A DNA stretch of 22,518 bases. It comes from an uncultured Actinomycetes bacterium (GTDB lineage Bacteria > Actinomycetota > Thermoleophilia > Solirubrobacterales > 70-9). The DNA is taken from contig CAMPIP010000015.1 in NCBI GenBank assembly GCA_946886425.1, forward strand, positions 1-22,518. Reading direction: 5' to 3'. Each line of letters starts with the position of its first letter. Position 1 is the stretch's first letter. The notes below the pieces were generated by a model that was given only the letters and a program-made list of their open reading frames with translations, searched no databases and was not told where the DNA came from. This document shows positions 6,528 to 15,898 of this stretch, one piece after another. Both the position numbers and the translations under genes were made by a program.

Positions 6528-7427
6528 TCAGGGTCTGACAAGGACGTTGTCGATCAGCCGCGCGCCCCCCACTCGGGCGGCGACGGCGATAAGGACGGGT
6601 TTGCCGTTCAGCTCCGCGACCGGCTCCAAGAGCTCGGCGTCGCGGGCCTCCAGGTATTCGGGCTCGATGCCCGCCTCGGCGAGGACGCGGCGGCCGGCTT
6701 CGAGGCCGGCGGCGAGCGAGCCGGCGCGGGCGCTCTCCTCGGCGGCGCGGAGGGCGCGCGAGAGAGCGGTGGCGCGCTGGCGCTCGGTCTCGCTGAGGTA
6801 GGCGTTGCGGGAGCTCATCGCCAGGCCGTCGGGCTCGCGGACGGTCGGCAGGACCTCGACGTGGAGGGGAAAGTCGAGGTCGCGGACCATGCGCCGGATC
6901 ACCGCCGCCTGCTGGGCGTCCTTCTGGCCGAAGTAGGCGATGTCGGGCTGGACCGAGTTGAAGAGCTTGGCGACCACGGTGGTGACGCCGCGGAAGTGGC
7001 CGGGGCCGCGCCGGGCCGGGTCGCCGTCGAGGACCGCGGTGAGGTTGCCCTCGACCGCGACCCGGGTGCTGAAGCCGTGCGGGTAGACCTCCTCGACGGC
7101 GGGGGCGTAGACGAAGTCGGCGCCGGCCTCGGTGGCGAGCCGCAGGTCGCGCTCCTCGTCGCGCGGATAGCGGCTGAGGTCCTCTCCGGCCCCGAACTGG
7201 GTCGGGTTGACGAACAGGCTCATGACGACGACGTCGCACTCGGCCCGGGCCGCCCGCAGCAGCGAGAGGTGACCGTCGTGCAGGTAGCCCATCGTCGGCA
7301 CCAGGCCGATCGAGCGGCACTCGCGGCGCGGCGCGGTCAGCGCCGCGCGCAGCTCGCCTTTGGTGCGAAACACGGTCGCGCCGGCGGTCCCGGCCGGGGT
7401 GTTGCCATTGGGGAGGTTCAAATTCAT
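6528..7427 (-). CDS. panC: Pantothenate synthetase (pantoate-beta-alanine ligase)
   Basis: PanC joins pantoate and beta-alanine via a pantoyl-adenylate in the last step of pantothenate synthesis. This HIGH-motif nucleotidyltransferase has LVPTMGYLHDGHLSLL (the HxGH is HDGH), SLFVNPTQFG, the RYPRDEERDL segment, PGHFRGVTTVVAKLFN, FGQKDAQQ and the KMSKS-like LAMSSRN. Two in-frame ATGs exist. The one at 7427 (299 aa) has GAAGGG 10 nt before it; the one at 7436 has the same motif only 1 nt away, so I prefer 7427. The first 20 residues (MNLNLPNGNTPAGTAG) are Asn/Gly-rich and outside the fold. It is the first gene of panC-panD-panB, so all PanK-independent pantothenate steps except PanE/ketopantoate reduction are here. 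Confidence 0.96.
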   Translation of the reverse strand: MNLNLPNGNTPAGTAGATVFRTKGELRAALTAPRRECRSIGLVPTMGYLHDGHLSLLRAARAECDVVVMSLFVNPTQFGAGEDLSRYPRDEERDLRLATEAGADFVYAPAVEEVYPHGFSTRVAVEGNLTAVLDGDPARRGPGHFRGVTTVVAKLFNSVQPDIAYFGQKDAQQAAVIRRMVRDLDFPLHVEVLPTVREPDGLAMSSRNAYLSETERQRATALSRALRAAEESARAGSLAAGLEAGRRVLAEAGIEPEYLEARDAELLEPVAELNGKPVLIAVAARVGGARLIDNVLVRP

Positions 7428-7465
7428 CGGGTCCATGCCCTTCGGGTCACGGCCTTCGTCAGCCG

Positions 7466-7471
7466 AGTATA
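7466..7471 (-). promoter_or_regulatory. Putative -10 element (TATACT) of the panCDB operon
   Basis: In the 104-base gap between the acyltransferase stop (7532) and panC, the minus strand holds TATACT at 7471-7466, one base from TATAAT. The predicted transcript would begin near 7459, giving a leader of about 30 nt with a GAAGGG ribosome binding site. No convincing -35 is seen. The rest of the gap holds nothing recognisable. Confidence 0.5.
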
Positions 7472-7531
7472 GGCACGACCGAGGGCGATCGAGGCGAATA
7501 GGCCGAAAATTGGGGATCGCGCCCGGGTGAT

Positions 7532-8125
7532 CTAACGGTCGGTCGCGAACTCGACCTCGCCGATCTCCCGGGCGGGGGCGCCGGCGGCGATCGTTCGCGT
7601 CGGCAGGTCGCGGTTGACGACCGAGTTGGCGCCGACAACGCAGCGGGGACCGACACGGACGTCGCTGGTGACCACGCAGTTGACCCCGAACCAGCAGTTG
7701 TCGCCGATCTCCACCGGGCCCTTGGAGGTGAAGCCCTGCCAGGTGATCGGCATGTCGGGGTCGTCGTAGCGGTGGCTGGCGTCGCCGACGAAGCAGCCGT
7801 TGGCGAACATCGTGTGGTCTCCGATCGTGACCCGCTCGTAGGCGGCGATCATCGTGTTGCGATTGAGGAAGCAGCCCTCGCCGATCTCAATCCGGGCGTG
7901 CGGGCCCAGGGTCAGCCAGCAGCCTGGCTCCAGCAGGGTCCCCTCGCCGATCGTCAGCCGCCCCTCGTCGAGCGCCTCCAGCACCTCGCCCTCGACCGGG
8001 TGGCGGATGAAGAAGCCGCCGCGGGCGGCGTGACGGTCGATCCGCCAGCGGCGCAGGCGGCGGTGATTGCGCTCATACCAGCGCCGCTTCGCCCACCAAA
8101 TCCGCCAGCCGGCCAGCTCGCCCAC
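7532..8125 (-). CDS. Left-handed beta-helix (hexapeptide-repeat) acyltransferase
   Basis: This protein carries the left-handed beta-helix fold used by O-acetyl and related transferases of sugars and antibiotics. After a basic N-terminal region (WWAKRRWYERNHRRLRRWRID) imperfect [LIV]-G-x4 hexads run from about residue 60 to 185: LTIGEGTLLEPG, ARIEIGEGCFLN, VTIGDHTMFANGCFVGDASH, PVEIGDNCWFGVNCVV, VRVGPRCVVGANSVV. The segment GDASHRY contains the expected catalytic histidine, and the end (TIAAGAPAREIG) is the usual exit of the family. I chose GTG at 8125 (197 aa); a TAAGGT -10 ends 7 nt before it. A TTG at 8173 would extend through the promoter region. The acceptor is unknown; the divergent sugar kinase does not settle it. 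Confidence 0.85.
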   Translation of the reverse strand: MGELAGWRIWWAKRRWYERNHRRLRRWRIDRHAARGGFFIRHPVEGEVLEALDEGRLTIGEGTLLEPGCWLTLGPHARIEIGEGCFLNRNTMIAAYERVTIGDHTMFANGCFVGDASHRYDDPDMPITWQGFTSKGPVEIGDNCWFGVNCVVTSDVRVGPRCVVGANSVVNRDLPTRTIAAGAPAREIGEVEFATDR

Positions 8126-8132
8126 GCCGCCG

Positions 8133-8138
8133 ACCTTA
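8133..8138 (-). promoter_or_regulatory. Putative -10 element (TAAGGT) for the acyltransferase, leaderless
   Basis: TAAGGT at 8138-8133 on the minus strand ends 7 nt before the GTG at 8125, the spacing of leaderless actinobacterial promoters. No separate ribosome binding site is needed or evident. This supports the GTG start over the upstream TTG at 8173. Confidence 0.45.
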
Positions 8139-8192
8139 CTTCCCCCTGTTGCTTGTAGCCCTGTGGGCGACAAACGGCAAGGGGAACCGGCA

Positions 8193-8198
8193 TAGACT
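8193..8198 (+). promoter_or_regulatory. Putative -10 element (TAGACT) for the ROK kinase, leaderless
   Basis: TAGACT at 8193-8198 ends 7 nt before the GTG at 8206, so the mRNA should begin at or next to the start codon. It faces the acyltransferase promoter about 55 bases away in an 80-base divergent gap. No good -35 is seen. Confidence 0.5.
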
Positions 8199-8205
8199 GG
8201 CGGGC

Positions 8206-9165
8206 GTGGCGGAGCTGCGCGGCGGCATCGATCTCGGTGGGACCAAGATCCAGACGGCGATCGTCGACGCCGGTGGCAAGGTCGTCGGCGAGGCGCGCCA
8301 ACCGACGCCGACCAGCGGCGGCCCGGCCGACGTCGCCGCGGCGATGGCGGCGGCGCTGCGCGAAGCGGCCACGGCGGCCGGCGTCGAATCCAGTGCCCTG
8401 AGCGGCGTCGGTGTCGGCTCCCCCGGCGACGCCGACGAGAAGACCGGGGTCGTCTCCGGAGCCCGCAACCTGCCCGGCTGGGAGGGCAGCTTCCCGCTGG
8501 CGGAAAACCTCAGCGAGGCGCTGGGCACGACGGTCCGAGTCGGCAACGACGTCCAGGTCGCCACCGAAGCCGAGTTCCACCTCGGCGCCGGGCGTGAGTT
8601 TCAGAGCCTGATCGGCGTCTTCTGGGGCACCGGCGTCGGCGGCGGCCTCGTCCTCGACGGCAAGCCCTGGCTGGGACGCGGGGCGGCCGGAGAGATCGGC
8701 CACATGGTCGTCAAGCGCGGCGGTGCCAAGTGCCCCTGCGGGCGGCGCGGCTGCATGGAGGCATACGCGGGCCGCTCGGCGATGGAAGCCGAGGCGCGCC
8801 GCGAGCACAAAGAGGGCCACAAGACCGACCTCTTCAAGCTGATGGAGAAGCACGACAAACCGCGGCTGACCAGCGGCATCTGGGAGCGCGCCCTCGACCA
8901 CGGCGACCAGCTGGCCCAGAAGCTGATCGACCGGGCGATCGAGGCGCTGGGGACCGGCATTGCCTCCGCCGTCAACCTGCTCGACCCCGAAGCGGTGGTC
9001 ATCGGCGGCGGCCTTGGGGTCCGCTTCGGCGACCGCTTCATGGACCCGCTGATGGAGGAGATGCGCAAGCACCTCTTCCTCGACGAACGCCCGCCCGCGG
9101 TCCGCGTCGCCTCGCTCGGCGACCTAGGCGGCGCCATCGGCGCCTCGCTGCTGGTCTCGCGCTAG
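8206..9165 (+). CDS. ROK-family sugar kinase (probable glucokinase)
   Basis: It is a 319-aa ROK (repressor, ORF, kinase) protein without an N-terminal DNA-binding domain, so an enzyme rather than a repressor. The ATP phosphate loop is GIDLGGTKIQTAIVD (residues 7-21), the catalytic aspartate lies in VGNDVQ, and the adenosine side has GTGVGGGLVLDG. The zinc site is complete: H166 in GEIGHMV plus C176, C178 and C183 in CPCGRRGCMEAYAG. Near the end AVVIGGGLG is the second ATP motif. Glucose is the commonest substrate of such proteins; ATP- versus polyphosphate-dependence cannot be told. GTG at 8206 is set by the family N-terminus and the -10 only 7 nt upstream; a longer frame to 8149 has no homology. 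It converges on the sugar ABC importer, and the two stops overlap. Confidence 0.92.
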   Translation: MAELRGGIDLGGTKIQTAIVDAGGKVVGEARQPTPTSGGPADVAAAMAAALREAATAAGVESSALSGVGVGSPGDADEKTGVVSGARNLPGWEGSFPLAENLSEALGTTVRVGNDVQVATEAEFHLGAGREFQSLIGVFWGTGVGGGLVLDGKPWLGRGAAGEIGHMVVKRGGAKCPCGRRGCMEAYAGRSAMEAEARREHKEGHKTDLFKLMEKHDKPRLTSGIWERALDHGDQLAQKLIDRAIEALGTGIASAVNLLDPEAVVIGGGLGVRFGDRFMDPLMEEMRKHLFLDERPPAVRVASLGDLGGAIGASLLVSR

Positions 9166-10322
9166 ACGCGGCCCGAGGCCGAGCGCTGCTGTCGGGCCAG
9201 GGCGTCGACGATCACGGCCAGCAGCAGGACGCCGCCGGTGACCATGAACTTGACCGCTGAGGAGAGGGCGAGCAGGTCCATGCCGTTGGAGATCGAGCCG
9301 ATCACCAGGGCTCCCATCAGCGCCGTCCAGACCGAGCCGCGGCCGCCGAAGAGGCTGGTGCCGGCGATCACCGGCCCGGCGATCGCCAGGAGGAGGAGTT
9401 CGTTGCCGCCAGAGTTCTGGTTGACGGCGAGCAGGCGCGAAGCGGCCATGATCCCGCCGATCGCCGCCATCGTCCCGGCGATTCCGAAGACCGCGATGCG
9501 GACCCGGTCGACGGAGATGCCTGCCCGGCGGGCCGCCTCGGCGTTGCCGCCGACCGCGAAGACGTGGCGGCCGAACCCGGTTCGCCGGACCACGTACTCC
9601 ATCCCGACCACGAAGGCGAGCAGGATCAACACCGCCAGCGGCACCCCGCGGTCGGAGTTGAGGACCGCCACGGCGACCAGCGTCACCACCGTGACCAGGC
9701 CGAACCGGAACCCGAGCGTGGCGACGCTCTCCCCCGCCAGGCCGGCGGCGAGCCGGCGCCGGTGGCCGACCACCAGCACAGCGCCGTAGGCGGCGACGAT
9801 CACCGCCGCGAACACCCAGCCGACCGCGTCGGAGTAGAAGGTGTTCGCGAGGCCGGTGATCTTCGGATCGGTGATGTTGATCGAGCCGGTCGAGCCGAGT
9901 ACCTGCAGGAGCGCTCCCTGCCAGGCCAGCAGCCCGGCGAGGGTGACCACGAACGAGGGGATCACGAAGCGGCTGAACAGGGTGCCCTGGAGCAGGCCGA
10001 TTGCCAGGCCGACCAGCATCGCGGCGACGATCGCCAGGTAGGGGCTCCAGCCGTGTTTGACGTTCAGCACCGCCATCACCGCGGCGGCGAGGCCGCTGAC
10101 GGCGCCGACCGAGAGGTCGATCTCGCCGAGCAGCAGCACGTAGACGATGCCGACCGAGATCAGCCCGATCGCGGTGATCTGCAGCATCAGGTTGGTGAGG
10201 TTCTGGGCGGAGAGGAAGCGGTCGTTCTCGAACTGGAAGATCGCCCAGATCACCGCCAGCCCGATCACCACCCGCAACGACGCGAGGTCGCCCTGGACCA
10301 CGCGGCGGAGGGTCTCCCTCAC
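9162..10322 (-). CDS. Sugar ABC transporter permease (XylH/RbsC family)
   Basis: Membrane component of a ribose/xylose-type importer (386 aa). About ten hydrophobic segments can be read, starting with LRVVIGLAVIWAIFQF near residues 16-31. Family blocks are FLSAQNLTNLMLQITAIGLISVG, the LLGEIDLSVGAVSGL motif (residues about 64-78; E-IDLSVG is diagnostic), VIPSFVVTLAGLLAWQG, and the EAA-like cytoplasmic loop RRTGFGRHVFAVGGNAEAARRAGI. The length and the extra central segments (residues about 160-220) match the XylH rather than the shorter RbsC group. GTG at 10322 overlaps the ATPase stop as GTGA. The stop codon overlaps that of the convergent ROK kinase. One permease gene implies a homodimer in the membrane. 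Xylose is the likeliest substrate, but ribose, fructose or glucose remain possible. Confidence 0.93.
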   Translation of the reverse strand: MRETLRRVVQGDLASLRVVIGLAVIWAIFQFENDRFLSAQNLTNLMLQITAIGLISVGIVYVLLLGEIDLSVGAVSGLAAAVMAVLNVKHGWSPYLAIVAAMLVGLAIGLLQGTLFSRFVIPSFVVTLAGLLAWQGALLQVLGSTGSINITDPKITGLANTFYSDAVGWVFAAVIVAAYGAVLVVGHRRRLAAGLAGESVATLGFRFGLVTVVTLVAVAVLNSDRGVPLAVLILLAFVVGMEYVVRRTGFGRHVFAVGGNAEAARRAGISVDRVRIAVFGIAGTMAAIGGIMAASRLLAVNQNSGGNELLLLAIAGPVIAGTSLFGGRGSVWTALMGALVIGSISNGMDLLALSSAVKFMVTGGVLLLAVIVDALARQQRSASGRV

Positions 10323-11089
10323 TTGTCGTTGCCTTCCTGGCCGACGCCGGTGATCGCCGAGACGACGTGCTCCTCGGTCGTCTGTTCGGCCGTGAACTCG
10401 CCGGCGGCCCGGCCGAGGCGGAGGACGAAGATGCGGTCGGCGACCGCGAAGACGTCGACCAGGTTGTGGCTGATCACGACGACGCCGAGCTGGCGCTCGC
10501 GCAGGCGCCGGATCAGGTCGAGGACCTGGGCGGTCTGGGCGACGCCGAGCGCGGCGGTCGGCTCGTCGAGCAGAACCACCCTCGGCTCGCCGAGCAGCGA
10601 GCGGGCGACGGCGACCTGCTGGCGCTGGCCGCCGGAGAGGGTGCCGACCTCGCTGCGCAGGCTGGGAATCGTCACCGCCAGGTTGGAGAGCAGCTCGCCG
10701 GTCTGGTGCTCCATCCCCGCCTCGTCGAGCTGGCGCGAGACCTGCCCGGGACCCGGCGAAACCTCCTCGCGGCCGAGGAAGAGGTTTGCGACGACGTCGA
10801 GGTTGTCGCAGAGCGCCAGGTCCTGGTAGACGGTGGCGATCCCGAGCGCGGTCGCGTCCTGCGGTTTGGAGATCGAGACCGGCTGGCCTTCGAACTTGAT
10901 CGTCCCCTCGTCGGCGCCGTAGATGCCGGCGATCGTCTTCACCATCGTCGACTTGCCGGCGCCGTTGTCGCCGACCAGACCGATCACCTCGCCGGCGTGA
11001 ACGGCGAAGTCGACCCGGTCCAAGGCCTGGACCGGGCCGAATCGCTTGCTGACTCCCTCCAGCTCGAGAAGGGGAGCGCCGGCGTTCAT
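10319..11089 (-). CDS. Sugar ABC transporter ATP-binding protein, single-domain
   Basis: ATPase of the sugar importer, 256 aa. Elements in order: A-loop phenylalanine in VSKRFGPVQAL, Walker A GDNGAGKST, the Q-loop in IATVYQDLAL, signature LSGGQRQQVAVARSL, Walker B VVLLDEPTAALG and H-loop VVISHNL. Carbohydrate importers of the CUT2 class usually have a fused pair of ABC domains of about 500 residues; this one has a single complete domain, as in the FrcA-like subgroup, and so must act as a homodimer. ATG at 11089 is 1 nt from the upstream stop, and the gene's own stop overlaps the permease start, so the three importer genes are tightly coupled. No frameshift or second-domain remnant is seen. 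Confidence 0.94.
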   Translation of the reverse strand: MNAGAPLLELEGVSKRFGPVQALDRVDFAVHAGEVIGLVGDNGAGKSTMVKTIAGIYGADEGTIKFEGQPVSISKPQDATALGIATVYQDLALCDNLDVVANLFLGREEVSPGPGQVSRQLDEAGMEHQTGELLSNLAVTIPSLRSEVGTLSGGQRQQVAVARSLLGEPRVVLLDEPTAALGVAQTAQVLDLIRRLRERQLGVVVISHNLVDVFAVADRIFVLRLGRAAGEFTAEQTTEEHVVSAITGVGQEGNDK

Positions 11090-11090
11090 C

Positions 11091-12194
11091 TCACCCCGAG
11101 ATCCCCGCTTCTTTGCAGGCGGTCTGGAAGGCGCTGGTGCAGAGTTCCTGCGCCGTCACGAATTCGTCGGCGACCACCGTGCTTTTGACGTTGTCTTTGG
11201 TGACCGCGATCGGTTTGAGGAGAACCGACGGCACTTTGCCTTTGCCGTTGTCGACTTCGTCGGTGACTTTGTCCTGCGGGACGTCTTCGCCTTCGGCGAG
11301 GGCGATGGCGATTTCCGCGGTGACCCTGGCCTCCGGTTCGATTTCCTTGTAAACGGTCATGAACTGTTGGCCGGCGAGGATCCGCTGCAGGCCGGCGACG
11401 GTCGCGTCCTGGCCGGTGACCGGCTTTTCTTCAGGATCGATCCCGGCGCCTTTCATCGCCGCGATGGCACCGCCGCCGGTGTCGTCGTTGGCGGCGTAGA
11501 TGCCGGCGAAGCCGTTGTTGCCGAGCGCGGTGATCGCCTGCTGGGCCTCGCGTTGGGCGTTTTCGGCGGACCAGCCAGGCGTGTCGTATTCCTTGGCTAC
11601 CTCGACCCCGGCGGCTTTGAAGCCCGCGTGCGCGCCTGCCTTGAAGAGCGCCGCGTTGGGGTCGGCCGGGTCGCCGTTGATCATGATGATCGGGCCGCTG
11701 GCTTTGCCGTCTTCTTTGAGTTTTTCCGACAACGTTTCGGCCTGCAGTTCGCCGACTTTTTTGTTGTCGAAGGAGACGTAGGCGTCGATTTCGCCGTTTT
11801 CGATCAGCCGGTCGTAGCTCACCACCGGGACCCCCCGGGCCTGCGCCTTTTCGGCGATGGCCGCCGCCGATTTGGAGTCCATCGGATCCACGACCATCAC
11901 TTCGGCCCCCTGGGTCAGCGCCGATTCCGCCTGGCTCTGCTGTTTTTCAGCGTCTCCCCCGGCGTTCAGGTAGATGACTTCGCAGTCTTCGCAGAGCTCT
12001 TCGACCGCATCTTCGAAGTCGGGCCTGTCGTTCGATTCGTAGCGCGGCGTTTCGTTTTCGGGCAGCAACAGGGCGATCTGAGAGCCGCCGCCGTTGTCGC
12101 TGCCGCCGCAGCCCGTGGCCATCAAGGCAACCGCGAGTAAGACGCCGGCGGCAAGAGTCAACCCCCCGCGCCTCGAAACAGCAGATCTGGACAT
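11091..12194 (-). CDS. Sugar ABC transporter substrate-binding lipoprotein (XylF-like)
   Basis: Periplasmic-binding-protein-type receptor anchored as a lipoprotein. The N-terminus has SRRG, a hydrophobic core and the lipobox LMATGC with Cys29; the twin-arginine start leaves Tat export possible. The mature domain is type I binding protein: IALLLPENETPRYESND, VVDPMDSKSAAAIAEKAQ, VPVVSYDRL (sugar-contacting in the family), IIMINGDPADPNAALF, GIYAANDDTGGGAI and VTGQDATVAGLQRI, as in XylF. Two Cys pairs (CEDC near residue 70, and ELCTSAFQTAC near the end) may form disulfides. RBS AGAGGAG is 5 nt before ATG at 12194, by far the best in the window, fitting the high expression of binding proteins. Lys and Glu codons are mostly AAA and GAA, unlike most neighbours. 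First gene of the importer operon. Confidence 0.94.
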   Translation of the reverse strand: MSRSAVSRRGGLTLAAGVLLAVALMATGCGGSDNGGGSQIALLLPENETPRYESNDRPDFEDAVEELCEDCEVIYLNAGGDAEKQQSQAESALTQGAEVMVVDPMDSKSAAAIAEKAQARGVPVVSYDRLIENGEIDAYVSFDNKKVGELQAETLSEKLKEDGKASGPIIMINGDPADPNAALFKAGAHAGFKAAGVEVAKEYDTPGWSAENAQREAQQAITALGNNGFAGIYAANDDTGGGAIAAMKGAGIDPEEKPVTGQDATVAGLQRILAGQQFMTVYKEIEPEARVTAEIAIALAEGEDVPQDKVTDEVDNGKGKVPSVLLKPIAVTKDNVKSTVVADEFVTAQELCTSAFQTACKEAGISG

Positions 12195-12220
12195 GGTTTC
12201 TCCTCTTTTTCGCCTGCCCG

Positions 12221-12236
12221 GCGGGGAAGTACCCGC
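12221..12236 (-). repeat. Small hairpin between uvrA and the sugar importer
   Basis: GCGGG (12221-12225) and CCCGC (12232-12236) pair around a 6-nt loop. It lies 29 nt past the uvrA stop and just before the leader of the binding-protein gene. There is no T-run after it on the minus strand, so it could be a weak uvrA terminator or an element in the importer leader; a 5-bp GC stem may also be chance. The rest of the 70-base gap contains the strong ribosome binding site and nothing else certain; I could not find a clear -10. Confidence 0.25.
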
Positions 12237-12264
12237 TAGGACCGAAAATCACACACCGGTGGAC

Positions 12265-15141
<2,877 letters not shown>

Positions 15142-15150
15142 TCGCCAGCG

Positions 15151-15156
15151 AGTTTA
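15151..15156 (-). promoter_or_regulatory. Putative -10 element (TAAACT) of uvrA
   Basis: TAAACT at 15156-15151 on the minus strand ends 9 nt before the GTG start, predicting a transcript with a leader of about 2-3 nt at most. The SOS box lies where the -10/-35 spacer and -35 would be, so repressor binding would block this promoter. Confidence 0.5.
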
Positions 15157-15162
15157 GCCAAG

Positions 15163-15176
15163 CGAACAGATGTTCC
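15163..15176. promoter_or_regulatory. LexA-type SOS box upstream of uvrA
   Basis: The plus strand reads CGAACAGATGTTCC at these positions. The Gram-positive/actinobacterial LexA operator is CGAAC-N4-GTTCG; this copy matches 9 of the 10 fixed bases, with only the last G changed to C. It overlaps the expected -35 of uvrA, 6 nt upstream of the TAAACT -10. uvrA is a well-known member of the SOS regulon, so this predicts LexA repression and induction by DNA damage. lexA is not in the window, and the local LexA specificity is assumed. Confidence 0.7.
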
Positions 15177-15177
15177 C

Positions 15178-15847
15178 TTAAGAGCGCGCTATTTGCGGGC
15201 GACCGGCGAGCAGCTCGTCGAGGACGGCTCCGTAGTGGCGAGCCCACATCGACATGTGACCTCGCTGGCCATCATGTGGAAACAGGAACTTCGATCCGGG
15301 CCGGGTCGAAGTCCCAGTCGCCCCAGATCGCCCGGTCATCGTCGAACCAGGCCCAGATGCCCTCTCGTCCTATTCGAGCACAGCTGTTCAGCTGAAAGGC
15401 GAGAAACTTGCCGCTGGAGGCAGCGATATCCGCGTCACCCCGCAGCGAGTCGGCGATGAATCGCGCCAGCTCTACCTCCCCCGCTTCGAGCGCCGCGAAC
15501 CCTTCGAGGTTCCAGGTACCCATGCCGGCGACCCAGTCGAGGCCGGCGGCGGATCGCGGCGCGAAGCTGCTGACGACCGCCGCTGAGATCACCCGGTCCG
15601 GGAGCAGGGCAGCGCAGGCCAGAGCGCAGGGACCAGCGCTCGAGCCCCCGACGACGTAGCCCGGCCGCGAACTGCAGACGTGACGCACTCCTCGCTTGGC
15701 GCCTTCCGCGAGCTTCCCGTCGAACAGATGGCGCGAATCCGGCGTGCCCATATGGAAGACGACCAACTCCCCGTCGGCCGGCCCGGCGAGCTGCGTCCGC
15801 AGGCGACGTCCGCCTGAAACCGTCAGCTCCAACTCCTCCCGACGCAT
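15178..15847 (-). pseudogene. Degraded alpha/beta hydrolase
   Basis: The first 191 codons (to TGA at 15274-15272) are an alpha/beta hydrolase: FHMGTPDSRHLFDGKLAEGA, the nucleophile elbow GGSSAGPCAL (GxSxG) and ALLPDRVISAAVVSSFAP. Two losses are visible. First, RPGY is followed at once by VVGGSSAG, removing about 35 residues that normally lie between the oxyanion/strand-4 region and the elbow. Second, after RIEVPVS the frame stops, and a different frame at about 15285-15178 reads LFPHDGQRGHMSMW then ARHYGAVLDELLAGRPQ, the usual catalytic-His C-terminus, so roughly 100 bases including the catalytic-Asp region are missing with a shift of frame. An intact family member is about 270-290 aa. The start ATG 15847 and a TAGATT -10 persist. 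It is unlikely to be an active enzyme. Confidence 0.75.
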
Positions 15848-15855
15848 CTCAGGCG

Positions 15856-15861
15856 AATCTA
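15856..15861 (-). promoter_or_regulatory. Putative -10 element (TAGATT) of the degraded hydrolase
   Basis: TAGATT at 15861-15856 on the minus strand ends 8 nt before the ATG at 15847, with no ribosome binding site in between. Its survival suggests that the damaged gene may still be transcribed, and such transcripts would run towards uvrA. Confidence 0.4.
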
Positions 15862-15898
15862 GCCGAGCGCTTCGGGCCCGGCCACCGGTCCTGGACGC

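Noticed and set aside
6500..6541. Longer N-terminus for PanD
   Set aside because: The added 14 residues are not part of the family, would overlap panC, and a strong ribosome binding site directly precedes the ATG at 6499.
7515..7532. Possible hairpin terminator after the acyltransferase (GATC arms followed by a short T-run)
   Set aside because: Only four base pairs form on the transcribed strand, with a mismatch next to them. Too weak to call.
7954..9072. A 372-codon open frame opposite the ROK kinase
   Set aside because: The ROK protein has all family motifs; the opposite frame has none and also covers the divergent promoters.
10319..11089. Truncated two-domain sugar ATPase
   Set aside because: The single ABC domain is complete from A-loop to H-loop and the gene overlaps its neighbour normally; no remnant of a second domain is present.
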